NCBI GenBank assembly: GCA_002723275.1
Contig: PBNZ01000031.1
Location: forward strand, 188,355-252,354
Source of the DNA: Planctomycetaceae bacterium
Lineage (GTDB): Bacteria > Planctomycetota > Planctomycetia > Pirellulales > Pirellulaceae
DNA: 64,000 bases
Reading direction: 5' to 3'
Position 1 is the stretch's first letter, and each line of letters begins with the position of its first letter. Below are positions 36,568 through 45,009 of the stretch, piece by piece. The translations under genes were made by a program, and so were the position numbers. The notes under the pieces are model-generated. The model did not search any database. It was not told the origin of the DNA and worked only from the letters and a program-made list of their open reading frames with translations.

Positions 36568-36840
36568 TCAGTCCCCAACGTAGGGAAGCAATCCCATAAA
36601 TCGAGCACGTTTGATCGCTCGAGTCACAGCCCGTTGGCTGACTGCAGAGCAACCGGTCTTGCGGCGAACCACAATTCGACCGTGACGATTTACCAGTTTC
36701 TTCAACAGATCGACGTCCTTGTAATCAACGAACATCGGTCGTGGCCGTTTACCATCGACAAAAATCGGGTCTTTCTTCTTAGCTTTGGTGCGGACTCTCG
36801 ATTTTCGCCGTGAGCGAACGGGACGTTTCTTAAAGGCCAT
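36568..36840 (-). CDS. rpsR: 30S ribosomal protein bS18
   Basis: 90 residues. The C-terminal core [18 protein letters not shown], the [27 protein letters not shown] segment and the basic N-terminus match bS18. Usually rpsR lies between rpsF/ssb and rplI; here it stands alone, with its own terminator, which indicates a separate transcription unit. Confidence 0.97.
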   Translation of the reverse strand: MAFKKRPVRSRRKSRVRTKAKKKDPIFVDGKRPRPMFVDYKDVDLLKKLVNRHGRIVVRRKTGCSAVSQRAVTRAIKRARFMGLLPYVGD

Positions 36841-36929
36841 GGGTGTTCTTGTCCTAACGAACTACCAGTGGTTTACGGACTGGAATCTGGAAACCCGTAA
36901 GTATATCGGTTTGCCGACGGCACGCAAGT

Positions 36930-36955
36930 GCGTCCTGGCAGTTGAACCAGGACGC
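36930..36955 (-). terminator. hairpin downstream of the SSS symporter gene
   Basis: GCGTCCTGG (36930-36938) and CCAGGACGC (36947-36955) form a perfect 9-bp stem with an 8-nt loop. It lies 78 nt after the symporter stop and just upstream of rpsR. There is no T tract, so it may stabilise the mRNA end rather than act as a classic terminator. Confidence 0.4.
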
Positions 36956-37032
36956 CGAGGGGTGAGGTTCCAATTTGCCGGTAGCACAGAGAGCCATCGG
37001 CAGCTGCTCGGACCCCTCAAGATTTGCCAGAA

Positions 37033-38574
37033 TTAGTCAAAATGCCGCGCCAAAGTCTCTTGGCTCGGCGTAGGTGTAACGAGTGACACGACCACCATGG
37101 CCACCAAAGAGCTGAAGAAAATCACAACAACTGGCATTACTTCGTATTTTCCCAACATGACGGCGTATTCGCCATTAGCCCCGAATTCCGAATCTCGGAA
37201 CAAGTAAAGCCAGCATCCAATGGCGGTCAGGACGCAGGCGTAGGCCCCCCAGGCAGTCAGCCGTTTCCAGTAAAGGGCGGCAACGATCAGCGGAAAGAGG
37301 CTGGCAAACCCGCTGAAACACCAGACTCCCATCGCAAATACGCTCTTATAACCCATCAGGCTGAGCCCGTAAGTGACGACGACGACCAGCACGATAAACG
37401 TGCGGGCCAACCAGACGGATTGTCGATCGCTTAGTCGCTCGTGGCCGATGTAATGCCCCACGATGTCGTTGCTGAAGATGGTGCCCAGGCAGAGGAATTG
37501 ACTGTCGAGCGAAGACATGATCGCAGCCAGAATCCCTGCGGTCAGTAACCCTGCTAAAACGGGCCCTGTTTGACTTTTCACCAGGAAGGGCAGGACGGCA
37601 TTCGGGGTGATCGTCGGAGGTAATTTCAGGGTGGTTGCCCAGATTCCAATGAGAACGCACGGAACCCACACGATCATGATGAAAATGGGATGGCAGACAA
37701 CCGGAACTTTGAAGGAGTTAGCACTCTTGGCTGTCAGCCAATGTTGGAAAAGGTGAGGGAACATACCGACCGACAACGGTACCAGGAGATAGGTAAAAAA
37801 TTTCGTCTGCGACATATGCTCACGGGTGACTTTTTCAAACGGCACCTTGCTCGTCACCGTCTTAAGATTCTCGAGCATACTGTTCTGTTGTCCGAGTGTT
37901 TGTGCGATCACGACAAAGGTTACCAGACCCAGCACCATGAACACGAGTGTCTGGAAGGCGTTCGCCCAGGCGGTGCCACGCATGCCACCGAAGAATACGT
38001 AGACGAGTACGACCGTGCAGATGGCTAACGAACCGAGCCAGGGGGGCACTCCCCCGTGACGGGCGGGGCTAGGGTCACTGAACGCCTCTAGATTGGGGAA
38101 GGCACCTGCGGTCATCGTTTGCACTACCGTTCCTCCTGCCATCACACCGATGAGCAGATAGGGGATGACGAGGCCCACGAGGATTGGGAAGAGCAGGATG
38201 CCGATAAAGTCTGAATCTAGGCGATCACGAAAATATTGGATCTGAGTGGTGTAGCCGTATTTGCGACCGAGCGACCAGAGTTTGACACCGATCAGAAAGA
38301 AGCAGAGTGAGTGGATGATGCCGCTGGATGATGCGAGCATTCCATAGACGCCGATTCCCTCCGTAAATGCCTCTCCTGATGAGCCGACCAGGGCGAAGGC
38401 CGTCATGGTGGTACCAAATAGGGACATCAAGAGTAAGAACGGGCCGATCGAGTGGCTGGCCAGCAGGTAGTCTTTTTTCGTTCCTCGAAACAATCGACTC
38501 GCAAAGACGCCCAAGCAGAGCAGGAGGCTGAGATAGATTGAAATGATAATCAGTTGAGTAAGTCCGTCTCTCAT
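37033..38574 (-). CDS. sodium:solute symporter (SSS family)
   Basis: 513 residues with about 13 hydrophobic helices and SSS signatures: LLASHSIGPFLLLMSLFGTTMTAFALVGSSGEA near residue 40-72, GMRGTAWANAFQTLVFMVLG (about 197-216), and AGILAAIMSSLDSQFLCLGTIFSND (about 342-366). These proteins use sodium to import organic acids, amino acids or sugars. The start overlaps the stop of the small membrane-protein gene by 4 nt (ATGA), a strong sign of coupling. Confidence 0.92.
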   Translation of the reverse strand: MRDGLTQLIIISIYLSLLLCLGVFASRLFRGTKKDYLLASHSIGPFLLLMSLFGTTMTAFALVGSSGEAFTEGIGVYGMLASSSGIIHSLCFFLIGVKLWSLGRKYGYTTQIQYFRDRLDSDFIGILLFPILVGLVIPYLLIGVMAGGTVVQTMTAGAFPNLEAFSDPSPARHGGVPPWLGSLAICTVVLVYVFFGGMRGTAWANAFQTLVFMVLGLVTFVVIAQTLGQQNSMLENLKTVTSKVPFEKVTREHMSQTKFFTYLLVPLSVGMFPHLFQHWLTAKSANSFKVPVVCHPIFIMIVWVPCVLIGIWATTLKLPPTITPNAVLPFLVKSQTGPVLAGLLTAGILAAIMSSLDSQFLCLGTIFSNDIVGHYIGHERLSDRQSVWLARTFIVLVVVVTYGLSLMGYKSVFAMGVWCFSGFASLFPLIVAALYWKRLTAWGAYACVLTAIGCWLYLFRDSEFGANGEYAVMLGKYEVMPVVVIFFSSLVAMVVVSLVTPTPSQETLARHFD

Positions 38575-38801
38575 TTCGAATCTCCTTCCTCGGTCCCTGG
38601 GTTATCGTCGTATTCCAGTTCATGGGGCCAAGCGAAAACCGTTGCCAGGTACCAGACAAAGGCGGCACACAGTGAAATGCCGACGTGCCACATGAGACCA
38701 ATCGGCATAAATCCGAAGATCAGAGTATCGTTTGTCCAAAACCAATTGTCTTGGTGAATGATCAGCAGAATGATCACGAGAGCCCAGATGACATTTTTCA
38801 T
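38571..38801 (-). CDS. small SSS-associated membrane protein (DUF3311-like)
   Basis: 76 residues with two hydrophobic helices (about 4-20 and 38-58) and an acidic tail. Such short two-helix proteins (DUF3311) sit directly before sodium:solute symporters and are thought to be accessory subunits. Here the stop overlaps the symporter start by 4 nt, and the FGFMPIGLMWHVGISLCAAFVWYL segment fits the family. The assignment is from context and size as much as from sequence. Confidence 0.75.
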   Translation of the reverse strand: MKNVIWALVIILLIIHQDNWFWTNDTLIFGFMPIGLMWHVGISLCAAFVWYLATVFAWPHELEYDDNPGTEEGDSK

Positions 38802-38893
38802 CGCGATAGGATCCGTTTTGCTTTGATTACCGGCGACTATGACGAGCCGTAGTCTACTTGATTCGAGAGCCTGAGGCCAGCGAGCAACGCAGC

Positions 38894-39445
38894 TCAGGAA
38901 GGATCGACAGGTGTCACGATTTCCAGCAATTCCACTGCCGGTTCGCCATCACAATAGATCCAGGCGGTGCGACCGTAGGTTGTCGTGCCGACAGGGCAGT
39001 TAAACAGTTGAGCCAGGTCGTCTCCCGCCTCAATTTTGTATAACTGGCAGAGTTCCACGAGACGCAAGACGCCATTCTGAATGAGAACACGACCGAGGGG
39101 CGTTTTTTCTGATTCGATTTCGTTTCGAACTTTCTCGTGCAGGACATCGAATCGCAGCCGAACGATGCCGAACTGGACAACTTTCTGGTCGGTTTGCCGA
39201 TTAAGGAGAATGCGTCGACTGTAGGTGCCTGTCTCGCGTTCGATATTCAGCACTTGAACGTCGACGGACGATTCATGAAAGGCCTCAACCGTGACCGTCA
39301 TGTGCTCGTCGTGATTCAGGAGTCGATCGTAGGGGGCCGGGATACTCTGACTCCGGGCCTCGGCGAAACGACCTAATTTTTCTGGAGCGGCGTAGAAAAT
39401 TCCAATCAACGACTCCAGGTCTGGCGTGGGGGCGTTTACGTTCAA
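38894..39445 (-). CDS. chorismate-lyase-like fold protein (DUF98 type)
   Basis: 183 residues. The features RLLNHDEHMTVTVEAFHESSV, TYSRRILLN, PLGRVLIQNGV and the closing TAWIYCDGEPAVELLEIVTP resemble the chorismate pyruvate-lyase/UTRA fold, where an Arg near PLG and a Glu in the last strand bind the substrate. UbiC-type enzymes make 4-hydroxybenzoate from chorismate; DUF98 relatives serve phenolic lipids. It is 36 nt downstream of the polyprenyl synthase gene, which would supply the isoprenoid tail. Identification is by eye and only moderately certain. Confidence 0.6.
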   Translation of the reverse strand: MNVNAPTPDLESLIGIFYAAPEKLGRFAEARSQSIPAPYDRLLNHDEHMTVTVEAFHESSVDVQVLNIERETGTYSRRILLNRQTDQKVVQFGIVRLRFDVLHEKVRNEIESEKTPLGRVLIQNGVLRLVELCQLYKIEAGDDLAQLFNCPVGTTTYGRTAWIYCDGEPAVELLEIVTPVDPS

Positions 39446-39481
39446 TTTTCGTAGATTGTCTGCGGCTCCGCGGTTGGCGGG

Positions 39482-41410
39482 CTACGAGGCGGCCTGGGTA
39501 AGATCGGTGATCTCCTGGATCGCCGTCGGAGCCGTTGGCTTCGTCCCGCGTTCCAGCACGCTATCGATCAGGTAGTAGAGTAGTCTTCGTAGTTCGTCGG
39601 GTTGGATTTCGTCGGCGATCTTTTCGGCACGATCCTGATGCTTGTCGACAAGGCGATGGGCTTTTTCGAAAACATCAGCTCGTTCGTAAAGTTGCCGAAC
39701 GCGAGCGAGACGCTCGGGCGCCGGCGTTTCTGTATCGCTTGCTAACCGATGCAACTCGGCCTTTTGTTCTTCGCCGTGTGCATCCAAGGCAAGGGCCCAG
39801 AGCAGGGTGGGGCGTCCCTGCAGCGTGTCAGCCCCCGCTTCCATCTTGTTGTTATCATCACCCTCCCAGTCCTTCAGATCGTTGAGGATCTGGAAGGCGA
39901 CGCCCAGGTTGCGAGCGAACAGTTTCAACGGCTCACGGTACGAATCCAGTGAACCGGCCAGACGGGCTCCGGTAAAGAACGCGGCCTCGAAGGCAGGTGC
40001 CGTTTTCAAAGCATAGATGCGCAAGGCGTCCAGCGGTTCTAGAGCCAGATTCTTCGAGTCTCGCCACGCCAGTTCCGCTCCCTGTCCCTCAGCTAGTTTC
40101 AAGTGGCCCTGTGCCAGGCAGTCCAGGATCTCAGAGGCTGTTTCCGCACCCAGGTCGCCCGTTTCACGGCTTACGAGTCGATAGCCAAGGCCGATCAGGT
40201 AATCGCCAACATTAATTGCGGTGGGAATGCCGAACTGACGGTGCATGGTCGCTTCGCCGTAGCGAAACGAATCGTCATCTTCAATGTCGTCATGAACCAA
40301 GGAGGCCTTATGAAACGTTTCAATCGACATGGCCGCACGTTTCACCGCATCCAGTTCAGGTTTGGCTAAATGTTCTGTGCCACCAGCCTCCGTTGCTTGT
40401 CCACCCGTGAGCGCGTCGTAGACGGCGAGCGTGATGAATGGCCGAGAGTATTTGCCTCCCTTGGCAAGGAAGTCGTACGCGATGGTTTCAGTTGCTGCGA
40501 TTGGGTCGATCGCAGAGAGCCCGTCGGTTTGGGTGAGTCTCGGACCTTTTCGAAGTCGAGGTGCTAACCGTTCGAGCTCAGCTTCTGCGAACATGCCCTC
40601 AGCAGCTCGCATCAGGTGCAGATAACTGCGCGTGGTCTCGCCTTTCTCTTCGGAGCGATTGTTGATCATCTCCATGACCCACTCTTCGTCGACCGACGTG
40701 TTGCGACAGTCGCTCGAAAGGAGAGGCACAGCCATACATGGAATGCCGGCCAGCAAGATTTTGTCGATCGCCTTTTCCAGGACGTTCAAACAAGCCACTC
40801 CGACAATCGCGTCGACGTAACCACTGACGATGATCTTCAAGACGATGGGAGATCCCTCGGCAACCAGAACTCGATAGCCCATCTCTTCCGCGACCGTTCG
40901 GAAGTCCGCAATACTGCAAGCTCCACAAGTCTTGCAATCCAGCCCGAATTCATCGTAATCGGCTGGACAGCCCTCCGCATGCTTCAGGCAGTGAGGGAGC
41001 AAGAAGAGTCGTCTTTCCGGTGGGACGTGAGCGACCTGGTCTTCCCAGAAGGCGGTCGAGAGCATGACCATGGTCCAACCCAAAAAGCTCTCGCCGTGTC
41101 CAATCTCCTCAAGTAGCTTTCGTGCCACTTGTTCCATGTCGTCCTTGGTCAAGGGAACTGATTTGTCGAGCCTCGCGGCGACTTCTCGGCAACGCGCGCG
41201 GATCTGCTCCCGTAACTCGCGCGTTTCGGGCACGAGCTTCAAGTGGGAGGTCTTTCGCCGCCGTGACTTCTTTTTTTTCTGCTCGACGTTGCTGTCGTCC
41301 GATGATGCTTGTGGAGCGGGTGCGGTGGCCAAGTTGACGCGTCCTTCTCTGAGTCGATGAACTATATTGAATCTATGTACTGAGTTGAGCTGCTGAGAGC
41401 TTTTGGTCAT
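39482..41410 (-). CDS. DUF116-polyprenyl diphosphate synthase fusion
   Basis: About 642 residues. After a Lys-rich, apparently disordered N-terminus comes a DUF116 domain (about 90-260) with the cysteine cluster LPHCLKHAEGCP, DCKTCGAC and the VVGVAC-like IVGVACLNVLEKA segment. Then comes an isoprenyl synthase domain (about 290-620) with the first aspartate-rich motif HDDIEDDD and a second motif altered to NDLKDWEGDD, where the first Asp is Asn. The synthase chains IPP onto allylic diphosphates; the product length is unknown. The first ATG (41410) overlaps the cyclase gene by 38 nt; a TTG at 41332 with GAAGG upstream is an alternative start. Confidence 0.85.
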   Translation of the reverse strand: MTKSSQQLNSVHRFNIVHRLREGRVNLATAPAPQASSDDSNVEQKKKKSRRRKTSHLKLVPETRELREQIRARCREVAARLDKSVPLTKDDMEQVARKLLEEIGHGESFLGWTMVMLSTAFWEDQVAHVPPERRLFLLPHCLKHAEGCPADYDEFGLDCKTCGACSIADFRTVAEEMGYRVLVAEGSPIVLKIIVSGYVDAIVGVACLNVLEKAIDKILLAGIPCMAVPLLSSDCRNTSVDEEWVMEMINNRSEEKGETTRSYLHLMRAAEGMFAEAELERLAPRLRKGPRLTQTDGLSAIDPIAATETIAYDFLAKGGKYSRPFITLAVYDALTGGQATEAGGTEHLAKPELDAVKRAAMSIETFHKASLVHDDIEDDDSFRYGEATMHRQFGIPTAINVGDYLIGLGYRLVSRETGDLGAETASEILDCLAQGHLKLAEGQGAELAWRDSKNLALEPLDALRIYALKTAPAFEAAFFTGARLAGSLDSYREPLKLFARNLGVAFQILNDLKDWEGDDNNKMEAGADTLQGRPTLLWALALDAHGEEQKAELHRLASDTETPAPERLARVRQLYERADVFEKAHRLVDKHQDRAEKIADEIQPDELRRLLYYLIDSVLERGTKPTAPTAIQEITDLTQAAS

Positions 41411-43229
41411 CCGGTGAACCCAGCATGCGCACCGCGGCGGCAAGCGCCGATGCTGTAAAGGTCAGCGGATACAGCTCTTCATAATACCAAAGCTTGGCAA
41501 AGTAAAAACCAATTGGACTGACATCCCGGTGTCGCTGATGCCCCACCTCGGACAACAGCCATTCTAAACCATTGAAAACTGCAGTCCTAACATTCTGGTC
41601 AGTATGCACACAGGGGAGCAAGGCTTCCAAGGCCAGGGCGGTTTCCTCGATGCTGCTGGATATCTTGCTCTCGCCCTCGTCAACATGGCGGGGGCCGCCT
41701 CCCCACCCACCGTCAAGATTCTGAAGCGCAACCAGAGCCTGCAGGCCTCTCAGGGCCATTGGTTCCTGGGATTTTCCGAAGGCGTGTAGGCCTAATAAGA
41801 CTTTAGCGCTGCCATAAACTGGGTTTTCTTCCTCGGGATGGTCCTGATTTCCGAACCAGAGCGGTACCCAGGTGCCATCGGGCCGCTGAGTTCGCTGGAG
41901 GTAATTGAACCCCCTCCGGACGGCTTGGTCTCGCTCGGATGGCTCAATTAAATGGGACCAGGCCTGTAAGGCGCGGAGGCAGTGTGCCGTCAGATCGGAG
42001 CCACTTCGGTCAAAGGGAAGCTTGCCCCAGCCACGACAGAATGTCGGCCACCCGCCGTCGCGATTTTGCAAATCCAGCAACCACTGAATTCCGTTTCGGG
42101 CTGCCGCCGTGACCTGGCTCCGACGCGCCTGACTGATTTCGGGGTGATCGACCACCTGTTTTAGTGCTAATAAAGCTCCTGGGGTATCGTCCGCGTCCGG
42201 TACGGCACCACTCAGATCCGACCAGCCCCAGCCGCCCGGTTCAGCGCCGGTGTACGGATGAACTTCCTTTTGTTGACAACTTAACAGCCAGTCGATGCAC
42301 GAATCGAGTTCATCCGATTGCAGGCTGCCCGCGCCAATCGCGTTAAGAGCGAGTGATGTATTCCAGGTTGCAAGGTTGGTGTCGATTGGCCATGAACCAT
42401 CGTCTCGGACAGAAGACAGCAAGAAACGAACGCCTTGCTTGACGACGGAATGATCCGCTCGGCCCGTCGCCGCCAGGCTCATCACAACAAAGCTGGTGAG
42501 TGGGATGGCTTCCAGGAAGCCCCCGCTTGCCGGTTGCATTTGTGACAATACTCGCAAAGTTGGGGCGACCGACAGGGAACGAATCAAACGGGTCACAGGA
42601 TTCCAGGGCTTTGCGTTAAAAAAGCGAGCTTGGCCAATCGCCACGAGTGCGGGAACCGCGTAACTGACGACCGGCATTTGCAGGAAACGGTAGAAGGACT
42701 GAGGAAACACGGCCAATTCGAATGGCAGGCTACTCACCTTGCGCCAAGGAACGATTCCCGCCAAAGCGGCGTTTGTCAGGATCGGCACGGCAAACGTTTT
42801 GTCTCGTCCGTATCGTTGACGTAGTCCTCGAATGCCCCCTTGTTTCTCAATGTATTTTTCCGCTCGGTCGAGCAGCCCGTTGGTATCCGCGGGCACCCCC
42901 GTTAATCGAAAGGCTGACAACGCCAGCATCGTCGTAGAAATATTGGAATAATTCTGGTCCGTGTCGCCCCAACCACCGTCTTCGTTCTGTTGTTTCGAAA
43001 GCCATTGCAGACCCTGTACGATCCGTTCGCTCAGCAGAGAGTCGTCTTGTTCGCCGGAATCGCCATCCCAGCGATGTTGACGCTGGACAATCGACAACGC
43101 ACTGATGGCCGTTGCAGTGGAAAGTGCCGACGACGCAAGCTGCCCCACCCAATGATTGCCGTCCCGGGCCGCGAGTAACTCGCGCCGAACTTGACGTTCG
43201 CTTTCGATGAGTCGGGTATGATCGATCAT
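41373..43229 (-). CDS. squalene-hopene cyclase-like class II triterpene cyclase
   Basis: 618 residues. QW-type repeats occur throughout (GGWGDTDQNY, DGSWPIDT, GGWPTFCRGWG, DGTWVPLWFG, GGWGGGPRHV). The catalytic acid motif is DADDT at about residue 346, inside VPDADDTPGALLAL, so protonation-initiated cyclisation is expected. The N-terminus NHWVGQLASSALSTATAISAL differs from classic squalene-hopene cyclase (GxWxGELE...), so the product could be another triterpenoid. The next gene downstream supplies prenyl diphosphates. No hpnC/D/E squalene-synthesis genes are visible here. Confidence 0.85.
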   Translation of the reverse strand: MIDHTRLIESERQVRRELLAARDGNHWVGQLASSALSTATAISALSIVQRQHRWDGDSGEQDDSLLSERIVQGLQWLSKQQNEDGGWGDTDQNYSNISTTMLALSAFRLTGVPADTNGLLDRAEKYIEKQGGIRGLRQRYGRDKTFAVPILTNAALAGIVPWRKVSSLPFELAVFPQSFYRFLQMPVVSYAVPALVAIGQARFFNAKPWNPVTRLIRSLSVAPTLRVLSQMQPASGGFLEAIPLTSFVVMSLAATGRADHSVVKQGVRFLLSSVRDDGSWPIDTNLATWNTSLALNAIGAGSLQSDELDSCIDWLLSCQQKEVHPYTGAEPGGWGWSDLSGAVPDADDTPGALLALKQVVDHPEISQARRSQVTAAARNGIQWLLDLQNRDGGWPTFCRGWGKLPFDRSGSDLTAHCLRALQAWSHLIEPSERDQAVRRGFNYLQRTQRPDGTWVPLWFGNQDHPEEENPVYGSAKVLLGLHAFGKSQEPMALRGLQALVALQNLDGGWGGGPRHVDEGESKISSSIEETALALEALLPCVHTDQNVRTAVFNGLEWLLSEVGHQRHRDVSPIGFYFAKLWYYEELYPLTFTASALAAAVRMLGSPDDQKLSAAQLST

Positions 43230-43563
43230 GGCGGTACCGAGATCAAATCAAGGAGTGGTGTGTCGCCTTCAACGGACGTTGGTTGGCGGTGCAAAGCGTT
43301 TTGTCGTTCAGGTCATGAACTTTCGAGGAACACGACTCGGAAGACCAAGGTGTTGCTGTTTTGAAGGATGGATACGATTGGTTACCAGCTGCCTGTCTAA
43401 TCAAGCAGTTTAAAGGCCCCGCTGGCAGATGTCGAGATCCGGGCCTTGTCTTCCTGTCGAAGTTGAGCGAGCGTGATATAATGGCGACGTATTTGAAAGG
43501 GTTTGCCATTCTTAACGATTGGGTAAACTCGCACCTGATTTTCGAGATTCGGACAACAACTTC
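43230..43563. other. 334-nt divergent intergenic region with promoter
   Basis: Lies between the cyclase (minus) and the radical SAM gene (plus). The extended -10 element at 43474-43482 is the only element I can identify. No credible short gene was found. Confidence 0.5.
43474..43482 (+). promoter_or_regulatory. extended -10 promoter upstream of the radical SAM gene
   Basis: TGATATAAT is a perfect TGnTATAAT extended -10 box. No good -35 box stands 17 nt upstream, which is common for this class. Transcription would start near 43489, about 75 nt before the ATG at 43564. Confidence 0.55.
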
Positions 43564-44817
43564 ATGTATCTCCGCCTCACCAAACGGCTGCTTTTGGAAA
43601 CTGACAAGCGACTTTTGTGGAAGCTTGTGTGGAATATGGGCTTACGAGGGATGCGCTCGGTTCAGAAGCATAAAAAGCGGCTGAAAAAGGGTGAGTTCTA
43701 TCCGCCGTTTATCTATATCTCGATCATCAACAGCTGTAATCTGCGCTGTCAGGGCTGTTGGGTCGATGTGGCCGCCCCCCAACACAAAATTGAATTAGAA
43801 GATCTCGATCGAATCGTTTCTGAGTCGAAGGCGATGGGGAATTCTTTTTTTGGCATTCTCGGTGGCGAGCCGTTTATGCACCGTGAAATGTTGGAATTAT
43901 TCGATCGGCACCCGGATTGTTACTTTCAGGTATTTACCAACGGGCACTATATCACTCAAGAGGTTGCGCAGCGACTGCGACGCGCAGGCAATGTCACGCC
44001 CTTGATCAGTGTTGAAGGCAATGAAATCGTCAGCGATGAACGCCGTGGGCGAATCAACGTCCTGAGCAAGACGATGCAAGGTCTGCAAAATTGTCTCGAT
44101 AACAAATTGATGACGGGTGTTTGTACAAGTCTGTGCCAGACGAATTTCGATCTGCTCACGGAGAAGTGGGTTGATCGTCTGATCGAGATGGGGGTCATGT
44201 ATACCTGGTTCCACATCTATCGTGCCGTCGGACCCGATGCCGCGCCGGAGTTATGTTTGACGCCAGAACAACAGAAGCAGGCCAGGCAATTTGTCGTCGA
44301 TATGCGCGCTTTCAAGCCCATCATCATTATCGATGCCTACTATGACGGTGAAGGGCAGGCTCTCTGTCCCGCCGCGACTGGTTTTACGCACCATATTAGT
44401 CCTTGGGGTGACATTGAACCCTGTCCCGTTATCCAATTGGCAACCGATACAATTCACGAAAGGCGACCGTTGAAGGAGACGTTCCAGGAATCTGAGTTTC
44501 TTCGTGACTTCCGTCAGACAGCTGCTGAATCGACTCGAGGTTGTATCGTTCTTGAGCGTCCCGACCTGCTCGAAGCGCTGGCGGAACGACATGGGGCACG
44601 GGATACGACCGCACGTCAATCCGGTTTTGCTGAACTTGAGGCGATGGAAACTCGCCCGTCCCAATATGATCCGAACTGCGAGATTCCAGAGAAAAGTTGG
44701 GCGTACCGACTGGCCAAACGAATGTGGTTCAACGATTACGGAACGTACACCAAGCATTTTCGCAAGGAGTCGTGGAAGCCAACACGGCCTGATCTAGAAA
44801 CGACGGAAACACCCTGA
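43564..44817 (+). CDS. radical SAM protein with SPASM-like C-terminus
   Basis: About 417 residues from the ATG at 43564 (a TTG at 43519 is also in frame; neither has a good ribosome-binding site). The cluster motif CNLRCQGCW (CX3CX2C) is near residue 60, followed by FFGILGGEPFMH. Later cysteines (ALCPAATGF, IEPCPVIQ, RGCIVLE) could bind an auxiliary Fe-S cluster. It has the general layout of HpnH-type and other SPASM lipid- or peptide-modifying enzymes, but I do not see a specific match to HpnH. It is divergent from the cyclase and precedes the ABC exporter, so a role in lipid modification is likely. Confidence 0.85.
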   Translation: MYLRLTKRLLLETDKRLLWKLVWNMGLRGMRSVQKHKKRLKKGEFYPPFIYISIINSCNLRCQGCWVDVAAPQHKIELEDLDRIVSESKAMGNSFFGILGGEPFMHREMLELFDRHPDCYFQVFTNGHYITQEVAQRLRRAGNVTPLISVEGNEIVSDERRGRINVLSKTMQGLQNCLDNKLMTGVCTSLCQTNFDLLTEKWVDRLIEMGVMYTWFHIYRAVGPDAAPELCLTPEQQKQARQFVVDMRAFKPIIIIDAYYDGEGQALCPAATGFTHHISPWGDIEPCPVIQLATDTIHERRPLKETFQESEFLRDFRQTAAESTRGCIVLERPDLLEALAERHGARDTTARQSGFAELEAMETRPSQYDPNCEIPEKSWAYRLAKRMWFNDYGTYTKHFRKESWKPTRPDLETTETP

Positions 44818-45009
44818 TCCACTGCTGTCGAGCGTTGGCCTGGTAGCACTGCCTTGATAGCAGGCTGCCTCCCTGGATTTGGCTTCGTCTCTTAAGGTTT
44901 GTCCGGAAGCCGTCCGATACTTGCCTCTGGCGAACTGTTTTTGCGCGATTCCCGTGCGCCTATCCTTCCTCGATCGTTTGCCTCTTTTCCTCTGAGTCTT
45001 CACGGTTGC

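Noticed and set aside
43564-44817. Naming the radical SAM gene hpnH because of its proximity to a cyclase
   Set aside because: The HpnH core pattern is not visible beyond the general radical SAM motif, so only the family is given.
44899-45009. 37-residue N-terminal extension of the MsbA-like exporter
   Set aside because: The extension is unlike the family, and the ATG at 45010 gives the expected start directly before the first membrane helix.
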